The notes: a model not told the origin generated them from the letters alone. Shown: positions 6,672 through 14,813, counted from the stretch's first letter. The stretch is 17,613 bases of DNA from Ruminococcus sp. (GCA_024697705.1 JAILFF010000175.1:1-17613), one strand, 5' to 3'. A program made the numbers and translations.

Positions 6672-7190
6672 ATGAATTATCCAATCAGAAAAAATATCAG
6701 ACTGCCAAATTATGATTATTCTTCAAACAACGCCTATTTCATTACCATTTGTACCTATAATCGCAGTATACTATTTGATGGTTTTATTGATAATAACAAA
6801 ACGCCAAATGATAGTTCGGCAGAATATATAATTGTTAAATGGTTACATGAATTAGAGAAGAAATATCTTAATCTCACATTAGATATGTTTGTGATAATGC
6901 CCGATCATATTCATTTTATAATTTTTAATAGAGGAACATTCGATCAAAAAACGGGCGCACACGTAGGTGCGCCCCTACATGAGATCGTAAAATGGTATAA
7001 AACACAAACAACAAATGAATATATCAGATATGTTAAACACGGTATTCTTCCTGCGTTTGACAAACATATTTGGCAGCGAGGATATTATGAACATATTATC
7101 AGAAATGACCAAGAATATTATGACATTTGCCGCTACATTTCCGAAAATCCGATGAAATGGTATCACGAACATCAAATACAGGAGGAATAA
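6672..7190 (+). CDS. REP-associated tyrosine transposase (RAYT, Y1/HUH family)
   Basis: The product is 172 residues, in the usual RAYT size range. The HUH metal-binding motif is VIMPDHIHFII with His79 and His81. The C-terminal block WQRGYYEHIIRNDQEY (about 134-149) contains Tyr138 and Tyr139, candidates for the single catalytic tyrosine, and ends in the family motif YISENPMKW. RAYTs nick and join single-stranded REP hairpins footed by GTAG. Here one REP lies upstream and another lies in frame inside the gene, encoding about TGAHVGAPLH (residues 94-103). ATG 6672 is preferred, but no good Shine-Dalgarno is visible; GTG 6642 would start inside the upstream REP. The gene is much more AT-rich than the pur genes and lies between purO and the AICARFT gene. 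It looks intact and could be active. Confidence 0.88.
   Translation: MNYPIRKNIRLPNYDYSSNNAYFITICTYNRSILFDGFIDNNKTPNDSSAEYIIVKWLHELEKKYLNLTLDMFVIMPDHIHFIIFNRGTFDQKTGAHVGAPLHEIVKWYKTQTTNEYIRYVKHGILPAFDKHIWQRGYYEHIIRNDQEYYDICRYISENPMKWYHEHQIQEE
6951..6980 (-). repeat. REP type 2, copy inside the RAYT coding sequence
   Basis: This is a perfect inverted copy of the 30 bases at 6624-6653, with CTAC at 6975-6978 (GTAG on the minus strand). It keeps the reading frame open and encodes about TGAHVGAPLH between the HUH strand and the following helix. Its high GC contrasts sharply with the AT-rich gene around it. Confidence 0.9.
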
Positions 7191-7197
7191 CACCATG
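7174..7197 (+). promoter_or_regulatory. Ribosome binding site of the AICARFT gene within the RAYT 3' end
   Basis: AGGAGG at 7181-7186 lies 8 bases before ATG 7195 and forms part of the last codons and stop region of the RAYT gene. The AICARFT initiation signal is therefore embedded in the transposase gene, so the transposase cannot be lost cleanly without affecting it. Confidence 0.75.
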
Positions 7198-8376
7198 TCA
7201 AACGAAATGCTGTTAAAATACGGGTGCAACCCGAATCAGAAGCCTTCAAGAGTATTCATGGAGGACGGCTCCGACCTGCCTATCACCGTGCTGAACGGCA
7301 AGCCGGGATATATCAACCTGCTCGACGCTTTTAACGGCTGGCAGCTGGTTCGCGAGCTTAAAAAGATCACCGGTCTTCCCGCCGCTACGTCGTTCAAGCA
7401 CGTTTCGCCTGCGGGCGCGGCTGTCGGCAGACCGATGTCCGATACGCTTAAGAAAATTTACTGGGTCGATGATTTAGGCGAGCTTTCGCCGCTTGCGTGT
7501 GCTTACGCAAGAGCAAGAGGCGCTGACAGAATGTCCAGCTACGGCGATTTTATAGCGCTTTCGGACGTCTGCGACGTTCCCACCGCGAAGATAATCCAGC
7601 GCGAGGTATCGGACGGAATCATCGCTCCCGGCTACACCGACGAAGCGCTTGAAATACTCAAATCAAAGCGCAAGGGTACCTACAATATCATTCAGATAGA
7701 CGAGAATTACACCCCGAATCCCGTGGAGCGCAAGCAGGTGTTCGGCGTGACCTTCGAGCAGGGCAGACAGGAGCTTCTTATCGACAACGATATGCTGGCA
7801 AACGTCGTTACCGAGAACAAGGACATTCCCGATGATAAGAAGATCGACCTGCTTATCTCGCTCATCACACTGAAATATACCCAGTCGAACTCGGTTTGCT
7901 ACGTAAAGGACGGACAGGCTATCGGTATCGGCGCGGGTCAGCAGTCGAGGATACACTGCACACGCCTTGCGGGTCAGAAAGCCGATAACTGGTGGCTCCG
8001 TCAGTCGCCGCAGGTAATGGGCTTGCAGTTCAAGGACGATATCCGCCGTGCCGACCGCGACAACGCGATCGACGTTTACATCGGCGACGAGTATGAGGAC
8101 GTTCTCGCGGAGGGCGTATGGCAGAACATCTTCAAGGTAAAGCCCGCCGTATTCACCCGCGAGGAAAAGAAGGCATGGCTTGCGAAGAATACCGACGTAG
8201 CTTTAGGCTCCGACGCATTCTTCCCCTTCGGCGACAACATCGAACGCGCTTACAAATCGGGCGTTAAGTACATCGCCGAGCCGGGCGGCTCTATCCGCGA
8301 CGACAACGTTATCGAGACCTGCAACAAGTACGGCATGGCTATGGCGTTCACGGGCATCAGACTGTTCCATCATTAA
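7195..8376 (+). CDS. purH: Stand-alone AICAR formyltransferase (PurH C-terminal domain type)
   Basis: The product is 393 residues and contains only the AICAR formyltransferase half of PurH. The N-terminal MGS-like IMP cyclohydrolase domain (about 200 residues) is absent. It transfers a formyl group from 10-formyl-tetrahydrofolate to AICAR, giving FAICAR. Landmarks are YGCNPNQKP (about 9-17), the active-site block TSFKHVSPAGAAVGRP with Lys68 and His69 (matching the catalytic Lys-His pair of this family), IGIGAGQQSRIHCTRLAG (about 242-259), and the C-terminal SDAFFPFGDNIERAYKSG and EPGGSIRDD. Start and stop agree with a complete domain, so this is not a truncated bifunctional gene. The PurO gene upstream supplies the missing cyclohydrolase. 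In archaeal literature a stand-alone form has been called PurV. Confidence 0.93.
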   Translation: MSNEMLLKYGCNPNQKPSRVFMEDGSDLPITVLNGKPGYINLLDAFNGWQLVRELKKITGLPAATSFKHVSPAGAAVGRPMSDTLKKIYWVDDLGELSPLACAYARARGADRMSSYGDFIALSDVCDVPTAKIIQREVSDGIIAPGYTDEALEILKSKRKGTYNIIQIDENYTPNPVERKQVFGVTFEQGRQELLIDNDMLANVVTENKDIPDDKKIDLLISLITLKYTQSNSVCYVKDGQAIGIGAGQQSRIHCTRLAGQKADNWWLRQSPQVMGLQFKDDIRRADRDNAIDVYIGDEYEDVLAEGVWQNIFKVKPAVFTREEKKAWLAKNTDVALGSDAFFPFGDNIERAYKSGVKYIAEPGGSIRDDNVIETCNKYGMAMAFTGIRLFHH

Positions 8377-8400
8377 TATTATAAGAAAGAAAGTCAATTA

Positions 8401-9102
8401 ATGAAAAAAAAATTGATCGCGGCGGTGATCGCCGTTTCACTGTGTCTTGCTTCCTGCGGAGGTGGAAAAAATTTGAATAATAACGAAACAACGAGCACAT
8501 CGCCCGAAAGTCAGACTGCCTCCCCGTCGGGCGAAACGGTCTCCGAAGCCGAAAAGATTACCGGCGGCACAAAAAAAGGTACGGGGTACAGCTTCACTGT
8601 TGATGAAACAAAATGGAAGCTCATGAAGCAGCAGGTCGGAAGCACACGGGCTGACGGCGGCGACAATATCTTCACCTACCACAATGAGTATGAGTTTCAA
8701 TACATCGGCGGAGGCAAGGCGGCAAGCAACTGTATTATCAGCGTGTTGGTGATCGACATCAACGAAGACGTGCTGAATCAGTCGGCTGAAGGTACGGGCG
8801 AGGATATCGACACCGCCATGACCGATGGCATAACGGATATCGGCAGGGCGATCGCAAGTCAGACCGTTGATCTCGCAGGAGACGATCAGATGCTTGCAGA
8901 CGGTGAAACGACTTTCTGCGGGCGCAAGGCTTACAAATTCAAGTATTCGACCAAACTGAACGGAGCACCCGTCGTCGTTACCAATGTGATGGCGTACAAC
9001 AAGCGCAAGATCCTTCTTTTCAGCACCTACGGTTTTTCGGGCGCTGATGCAGATTATGAGAAGGAAACCGAAACGGTGCGCGATAGCTTCAGCTTTGAAT
9101 GA
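8401..9102 (+). CDS. Predicted lipoprotein, first of a tandem pair
   Basis: The product is 233 residues with a lipoprotein signal peptide. MKKKLIAAVIAVSLCLASC has a basic start, a hydrophobic core and lipobox Leu16-Ala-Ser-Cys19. It should be lipid-anchored outside the cytoplasmic membrane. A short Asn/Thr/Ser/Glu-rich linker (about 20-57) precedes a globular domain that opens with GTGYSFTVDETKWKL and ends with YEKETETVRDSFSFE. Start, GRKAYKFKYSTKLNG centre and end resemble PsbP/DUF1795-like fold proteins and also the next gene, so the two are probably distant paralogs. The fold suggestion is tentative. The gene sits 24 bases after the AICARFT gene; AAGAAAGAAAG is only a weak ribosome binding site. 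No link to purine metabolism is evident. Confidence 0.75.
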   Translation: MKKKLIAAVIAVSLCLASCGGGKNLNNNETTSTSPESQTASPSGETVSEAEKITGGTKKGTGYSFTVDETKWKLMKQQVGSTRADGGDNIFTYHNEYEFQYIGGGKAASNCIISVLVIDINEDVLNQSAEGTGEDIDTAMTDGITDIGRAIASQTVDLAGDDQMLADGETTFCGRKAYKFKYSTKLNGAPVVVTNVMAYNKRKILLFSTYGFSGADADYEKETETVRDSFSFE

Positions 9103-9121
9103 CCAAAAGGAATATCTATAA

Positions 9122-9907
9122 ATGACAAAACAGAAATTCATCTCCGCCGCGGGCTTACTCATGACGGCGGTGTGCTTAGGATCATGCAGCGGCAAAGGTG
9201 CTAACGAAACAACAGCAAACACAACGGCTGCGGAATCTGAAAGCGCGGAAACCACCGCAGCGCAGGAAAGTACAACTGCCGCCACTCAGCCGCCCGAGAC
9301 CGTGACCGAGACGACGACCGAAACGACTGTCACCACTACGACCGCAGCTGCGACCGAAGAGACTACCACGACAACATCTGTTTCAACAGCTTCCGAAACC
9401 TCAGCGGAAACAGAAACGCTCCCCGATGACAACGGTACATCTGCCAAAATTACGACATTTCACGGAAACGGTTACAGCGCAGATATCGACGAATCAATAT
9501 GGCAGCCCGAGGATAAGAAAAAATACGACTTCTCTTATCAGACAAGAAGAGAAAACTCCCTTGCGGCGATCAGTATGAAAGTAGACGAAAATGAAAAATT
9601 TGACACATTGAACGTCTACGATCTCGGCAATATCTTTGAGGAATCTCTCCAAAGCAGCTTGGAAAACAGCGATATTACCATAATTGATTCCAATACGGAA
9701 AAAACCGAGATCGACGGACACCTCGCTTTCAAAATAACGCTTAAGCAGATCAGAAACGGCGATGACACCAAAGTGGTGAGAGCGGTATTGATCGGAATAC
9801 CAAAAGACGGTAAGCTTTACACGATAAACTACTGCATCGCACCTGACGAAGTCAGTGAGGAAGAATTTGGAATTGACGATTTCATTGACAGCATTAAATT
9901 TGACTGA
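9122..9907 (+). CDS. Predicted lipoprotein with Thr/Glu-rich linker, second of a tandem pair
   Basis: The product is 261 residues. The signal peptide ends in lipobox Leu19-Gly-Ser-Cys22 (CLGSC). Residues about 28-103 form a low-complexity linker made mostly of Thr, Glu, Ala and Ser, a common spacer in Firmicutes surface lipoproteins and a possible glycosylation target. The C-terminal domain begins with GNGYSADIDESIWQPE, contains IDGHLAFKITLKQIRNGDDT, and ends FGIDDFIDSIKFD, paralleling the domain of the preceding gene. The domain may be PsbP/DUF1795-like; function is unknown. AAAGGAAT lies upstream of the ATG, and the spacing to the previous stop is 19 bases. purD follows after another 19 bases with a very similar leader (GACCGAAAGGAAT against GACCAAAAGGAAT), so these junctions look alike. 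Confidence 0.75.
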   Translation: MTKQKFISAAGLLMTAVCLGSCSGKGANETTANTTAAESESAETTAAQESTTAATQPPETVTETTTETTVTTTTAAATEETTTTTSVSTASETSAETETLPDDNGTSAKITTFHGNGYSADIDESIWQPEDKKKYDFSYQTRRENSLAAISMKVDENEKFDTLNVYDLGNIFEESLQSSLENSDITIIDSNTEKTEIDGHLAFKITLKQIRNGDDTKVVRAVLIGIPKDGKLYTINYCIAPDEVSEEEFGIDDFIDSIKFD

Positions 9908-9926
9908 CCGAAAGGAATGAAAATTT

Positions 9927-11279
<1,353 letters not shown>

Positions 11280-11285
11280 ACCGAA

Positions 11286-11320
11286 CCTCCCCCGCAGGCG
11301 TTCCGCGGGGGAGGATTTTT
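11286..11320 (+). terminator. Intrinsic terminator of the purine block
   Basis: A perfect 10-bp stem, CCTCCCCCGC (11286-11295) and GCGGGGGAGG (11305-11314), has a 9-base loop and is followed by ATTTTTC. It lies 6 bases after the purD stop, so it marks the 3' end of the transcript. Confidence 0.92.
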
Positions 11321-11323
11321 CAT

Positions 11324-11499
11324 TAGACTTCCTAGGAAATTAAAGTGGGCCGCATGGCAAAATATTTTGCCGTGATGCAAGGCGGACGACTGCATTAACT
11401 TCGTTAATGCCTGCGTGCTGTCGCACGCTGAGGAGGACAACGCAGCAGCACGGTAAAAGATTTTGTCAGGCGGTGTGATTTAGTTTCCGAGGAAGTCTA
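11324..11499. mobile_element. MITE-like inverted-repeat element (or structured RNA), about 176 bp
   Basis: The ends are inverted repeats: AGACTTCCTAGGAAATTAAA (11325-11344) against AGACTTCCTCGGAAACTAAA read from the minus strand at 11479-11498, with 2 mismatches in 20. TA at each outer edge (11324-11325 and 11498-11499) is compatible with a TA target duplication, as in IS630/mariner-type MITEs. Inside are further hairpins: the 16-base palindrome GGCAAAATATTTTGCC (11356-11371), a perfect 8-bp stem GCATTAAC/GTTAATGC at 11392-11410, and a 6-bp stem GCGTGC/GCACGC at 11413-11428. It also pairs along its length (left GCAAAATATTTTGCCGTG with right CACGGTAAAAGATTTTGTC). No open reading frame of note is present. 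It fills the gap between convergent purD and the GGDEF gene and could act as a bidirectional terminator. Confidence 0.7.
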
Positions 11500-12924
11500 T
11501 TATCTGTTTTGTTTGCGCTTGTCTTTTTCGGGGTGCTGACGGTAGTATTCCTGCTTATCCTTGTACATACGCTCGTCAGCCGTCTTCATTGCGTTGCGGA
11601 TATCGTATTCGCCCTTAAGATAAACCGAGCCGACAGCAAATCTCACATCGGGCGTGTTGTTTGCAAGCGAATTAAGCCGACCCGCCTGCTCGTTCAGTTT
11701 ATCCTCCGTTATATCGGGACAGAAAATAAAGAATTCATCGCCGCCCGCACGGTATATCTCGTGATCGCCGAAAGCAAGCTTCAAAAGCGCGGAAGCTCTC
11801 ATCAGCAGCTTGTCGCCCGCGTCGTGACCCTCCTCGTCGTTTACCGTTTTCAGCCCGTTAAGATCGGCAAGCACCACGCCCATCGTATCGGGAGACGCAT
11901 CTTCGCCCGATAAGAGCCTATCCACACGTTCGTTCATGGCGTTACGGTTCAGAAGCTGCGTCAGCCCGTCGATCGTGCTTTTGAATTCAAGCTGTGAAAC
12001 GAACTGGTGATTGGCAATAACGGCTGAAATGAGGAACGCGGTAAGTTCAAGGGTCTCCTTGATCTGCAATTTCTTTGAGGTATCGTAATTGGCAGCCCAG
12101 ATAAATCCGACAAGCATTTTATTGTTTCTGACAGCGTACAAAACCATATTTCTGATGTCGTGCTTACGTAAGGACTCATACCACACGGGATCGCGTTCCT
12201 TGATAACGCTCAGGTCGTCAAGCAGAAGGCAATCGCTGTCTTCAAGGGCTTTCTCCCAGACAAGCGCCGCCTCATACGGCGTTCCTCCCATTTCGGCAGC
12301 GAAATTCTCCGTATAATCAGCCTGTACACCCTCCGAGTTTATAAATTCGCAGTGCTGATTGCTGACGTCAACGGTATACAGAGCGCACCGTTCCGAGCCG
12401 CATATCTTTTGTATCTCCTTTACGGTAGCAGTCATTGCCTGATAGAAATTCGGCGTTTCATGAAGCTTAAGGCTGATATTCATTACCGCTGAGGCAACGC
12501 CGTCGGAGTGCTGCGACATATAGTCGGTATCGGGCGTGTCCGAGCGCGTCGTCATATACAAGCAGTAAGCAGTCCGCGGCGAGGTATTCGGCTCGCCCTT
12601 TTCGTTCAAGATGTTCCCTTCCTCATCGAGCGGCAGATAGAATCCTTTTATCCACAATCCGAACGCATTGACGTAGGAATACAGCGGTTCGTTATTTACG
12701 GCGCTTGTATAGATAAAGTTTTCGAGGTTTATCTCGGTAAAATATCTCCGCAGCGGAACGCCCGGATAAAACTCGGGCGCGTCGGGGTAGACATTGAACA
12801 TCATATCATTCAAGGCGTTTATCGCCATGATGCGTATCTCGCTGTAACTGCCATCGGGCAGGATATCAAAAGCATATACTCCCGCAATGATCTTGAATTT
12901 GTTTACCAATGCTTGCAGATCCAT
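11500..12924 (-). CDS. GAF-like/GGDEF protein, predicted diguanylate cyclase
   Basis: The product is 474 residues without membrane spans. The C-terminal GGDEF domain (about 312-465) has TIDGLTQLLNR, VVLADLNGLKTVND and an intact RAGGDEFFIF signature with GGDEF at 394-398, so synthesis of cyclic di-GMP from two GTP is expected. The RxxD inhibitory site that usually lies five residues upstream is absent (FGDH stands there). The middle (about 160-305) looks GAF-like: VKEIQKICGSERCALYTVD and a closing VGFIWAANYD. The first 150 residues are a possible PAS-like input domain that I cannot assign. The ATG has AAGGAGG 7 bases upstream on the minus strand (12932-12938). The gene is convergent with purD and divergent from the nucleotidyltransferase-like gene. 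Confidence 0.88.
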   Translation of the reverse strand: MDLQALVNKFKIIAGVYAFDILPDGSYSEIRIMAINALNDMMFNVYPDAPEFYPGVPLRRYFTEINLENFIYTSAVNNEPLYSYVNAFGLWIKGFYLPLDEEGNILNEKGEPNTSPRTAYCLYMTTRSDTPDTDYMSQHSDGVASAVMNISLKLHETPNFYQAMTATVKEIQKICGSERCALYTVDVSNQHCEFINSEGVQADYTENFAAEMGGTPYEAALVWEKALEDSDCLLLDDLSVIKERDPVWYESLRKHDIRNMVLYAVRNNKMLVGFIWAANYDTSKKLQIKETLELTAFLISAVIANHQFVSQLEFKSTIDGLTQLLNRNAMNERVDRLLSGEDASPDTMGVVLADLNGLKTVNDEEGHDAGDKLLMRASALLKLAFGDHEIYRAGGDEFFIFCPDITEDKLNEQAGRLNSLANNTPDVRFAVGSVYLKGEYDIRNAMKTADERMYKDKQEYYRQHPEKDKRKQNR

Positions 12925-13035
12925 AACAAAGCCTCCTTCAAATTATCGGCAGATGTAAGGCTATCATCGGCAGTTACCCGCATCTCGGTTCTCACGGCAC
13001 AGCAACAGACGAAACATGAAGCCCATATCAATACT

Positions 13036-13064
13036 ATTATACACTATCCCGACAAAAAATGCAA
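13036..13064 (-). promoter_or_regulatory. Predicted sigma-A promoter for the GGDEF gene
   Basis: On the minus strand a perfect -10 TATAAT (13036-13041) lies 17 bases from a weak -35 TTGCAT (13059-13064). The start of transcription would be near 13029, giving a leader of about 105 bases. Confidence 0.6.
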
Positions 13065-13088
13065 TAGGCAAATTGAGATCATCGTGAA

Positions 13089-13121
13089 AACACGAACCCG
13101 CAGACAAATACAATTCGTGTT
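13089..13121. promoter_or_regulatory. Inverted repeat between divergent promoters, possible operator
   Basis: AACACGAA (13089-13096) and TTCGTGTT (13114-13121) are exact inverted copies with 17 bases between them. The site lies between the two divergent promoters. Binding by a regulator is only inferred. Confidence 0.35.
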
Positions 13122-13175
13122 ATCTACGGCAGCGGAAAAGCCCCACGGCAGTTTTGAAAAATTCTCGCAAAAGAG

Positions 13176-13204
13176 TTGATTCGTACCCGCGCTTATGGTA
13201 TAAT
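13176..13204 (+). promoter_or_regulatory. Predicted sigma-A promoter for the nucleotidyltransferase-like gene
   Basis: -35 TTGATT (13176-13181) and -10 TATAAT (13199-13204) are separated by exactly 17 bases. Transcription would begin near 13211, about 63 bases before the ATG at 13274. This also rules out translation starts upstream of the promoter. Confidence 0.8.
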
Positions 13205-13273
13205 AGTATTATACATAAACCTACTGTTCGGACTTATCATAACAGGATTTTTGAAAGGAGCGCGGGCGGCGCT

Positions 13274-14386
13274 ATGACGGAGCATAACAGCAAACAAAAT
13301 GCTTATTATATAATATATCTTATCAGGTGTCTGTTAAACGGCAGACAGCCCACGGAGGAAAGACTCGGCAGAATGGATATGCATGAGCTTTACGCGACTG
13401 CCGCCGCTCACAGCGTTTCGGCGGTCACGGCGCAGGCGCTTCATAAGGCAGGCATATCCGACCCCAATTTCGATAAAGCCCGCAGCATGGCGCTGTACCA
13501 CAGTGTTCTCTACGGCGCGGAACGGTCGGCGATTTTGGAAGAGCTCGAACGCCGCGGGATATGGTATCTGCCGCTTAAGGGCTTGGAGCTTTCGGCACTC
13601 TACCCGAAGGAATATCTGCGTGAGATGCTCGACAACGATATACTGATCGACCCCGAAAGGCGCGGAGAAGTCCGCGAGGTAATGGAAGAACTGGGCTTTA
13701 CGGCGGGCAAGTACGGCGAGATATACCACGATACCTACTCGAAGCCGCCCGTGCTTTGCTTCGAGATGCACACGCGGCTCTTCGACGAATTCGCCCCGGG
13801 AAGGCTCGGCAGCTATTACAGCACGGAAAAGATCAGCCGTATCGTAAAGGGCGGGGGCTGCCGCCGCCGTTTTTCCGACGAGGACTTCTACATCTACATC
13901 ACGGCGCACGAGTGGGAGCATTTCACGGCGGGCGGCGCGGGACTGCGGGCGCTTCTCGACTGCTATCTTTTCGACCGTGCAAAGGGAGATAAGCTCGACC
14001 GCGAATACATCAGCCGCGAGCTTAAGAAAATGGGTATCGGCGAGTTCGAGCACACCCGCCGAAGTGCCGCGGAGAAGATATTCACGCCGGGGCGCGGCAA
14101 GACCCTCACGCCCGAAGAACGCCGCCTGCTCGACAAATACCTCGCCGCCGTCAACACCTGCGGCACCTACGATGAAAGAGTAAAAAGCGACATCGAGCAA
14201 AGTTCGCGGCTGCGGTACATTCTGCGGCAGCTGTTCCCGCCGATGGGACATATTGAGCGGTCGGTGGGCTTCGTGAAGAAATGCCACGCGCTCTACCCCG
14301 TCGGAGTGGTCTATCGGTGGGTGAGAGCCGTATTTTTTCGACGCGAGCTGCTTAAGGTCAATGTTGAGAATCTTACGGAGAAATAA
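13274..14386 (+). CDS. Nucleotidyltransferase-like protein (NTP_transf_5 family)
   Basis: The product is 370 residues and resembles the uncharacterised nucleotidyltransferases of Pfam NTP_transf_5, a branch of the polymerase-beta fold. The signature is PLKGLELSALYPKEYLREML followed by DNDILID, with Lys102, Arg116 and the metal-ligand pair Asp120/Asp122. A third acidic position is probably Glu164 in CFEMHTRLF. The helical part has ITAHEWEHFTAGGAGLRALL (210-229), matching the HxxxH...GxGLRxLLD block of the family. The C-terminus is basic with an amphipathic helix. Start 13274 is chosen because a promoter lies at 13176-13204 and AAAGGAG lies about 13 bases upstream; a longer reading from 13154 would begin before the promoter. 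The family often sits near surface-polysaccharide genes, which fits the downstream UDP-sugar genes. Substrate unknown. Confidence 0.75.
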   Translation: MTEHNSKQNAYYIIYLIRCLLNGRQPTEERLGRMDMHELYATAAAHSVSAVTAQALHKAGISDPNFDKARSMALYHSVLYGAERSAILEELERRGIWYLPLKGLELSALYPKEYLREMLDNDILIDPERRGEVREVMEELGFTAGKYGEIYHDTYSKPPVLCFEMHTRLFDEFAPGRLGSYYSTEKISRIVKGGGCRRRFSDEDFYIYITAHEWEHFTAGGAGLRALLDCYLFDRAKGDKLDREYISRELKKMGIGEFEHTRRSAAEKIFTPGRGKTLTPEERRLLDKYLAAVNTCGTYDERVKSDIEQSSRLRYILRQLFPPMGHIERSVGFVKKCHALYPVGVVYRWVRAVFFRRELLKVNVENLTEK

Positions 14387-14418
14387 CTTATAGCAATCCG
14401 AGAACAAATAAATTTCAA

Positions 14419-14691
14419 TACATCTACGGAGAATAACGCGATATACCGTCGTTTTACCGTAGATGTACGAATACATCTACGAGGGGTCTAAAATACATTT
14501 ACGGGGAAAATCCCACCGTAGATATATTTTGTACATCTACGCAAAACCCGCGTAATTACGTCATATTTACCGTAGATGTACCGATTTTTATTTGTCTTTA
14601 AGGAGAATATATCTACGAGGATTTCACCGTAGATATATTTTGTACATCTACGCAAAACCCGCGTAATTACGTCATTTTTACCGTAGATGTA
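14419..14691. repeat. Array of TACATCTACG/CGTAGATGTA motifs with a 111-bp tandem repeat
   Basis: Eleven copies (eight exact, three with one base change) of a ten-base motif occur in mostly alternating orientation. TACATCTACG-type copies begin at 14419, 14472, 14494 (TACATTTACG), 14532, 14608 (TATATCTACG) and 14643. CGTAGATGTA-type copies begin at 14458, 14517 and 14628 (both CGTAGATATA), 14571 and 14682. Tight hairpins form at 14458-14481 (perfect 10-bp stem, loop CGAA), 14517-14541 and 14628-14652 (one mismatch, loop TTTTG). A 71-base stretch at 14514-14584 is repeated at 14625-14695 with one difference, a period of 111 bases. Each repeat also contains the palindrome CGTAATTACG (14551 and 14662). 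There is no coding potential. I do not recognise the element. It is not a CRISPR array, since the motif alternates in strand and spacers are themselves repeated. Confidence 0.85.
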
Positions 14692-14724
14692 CCGAAATCT
14701 GTTTGTCTATGGATTCGTGTTTTC

Positions 14725-14813
14725 GGGAGGACGGCGGGGGCAATGGCACGAATAAATTCGTGGCACGATTGCACGAACCCTGTTCGTGAATTTCGTGCAG
14801 CCGCCCTACACCA
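14725..14813 (-). repeat. Chimeric REP element (type 1 shell with CACGAA hairpins)
   Basis: The outer shell matches the type 1 REP at 3333: GGGAGGACGGCGGGGGCAA on the left and CCGCCCTACA on the right, with CTAC at 14806-14809 (GTAG on the minus strand). In place of the short G-rich loop it holds about 57 bases of other hairpins: CACGAAT-AA-ATTCGTG (14747-14762) and CACGAAC-CCT-GTTCGTG (14772-14788), then TTTCGTGC. It looks like one repeat family nested in another. No gene is present. Confidence 0.7.

Noticed and set aside
13334..14476. Minus-strand open frame of 380 codons
   Set aside because: It is opposite the nucleotidyltransferase-like gene, which has a consensus promoter and family motifs. 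The antisense product is Arg/Ala-rich without domain signs.
14419..14695. CRISPR array
   Set aside because: The repeated unit alternates strand, is only ten bases, spacing is irregular and the intervening sequence is itself repeated. No cas gene is nearby.
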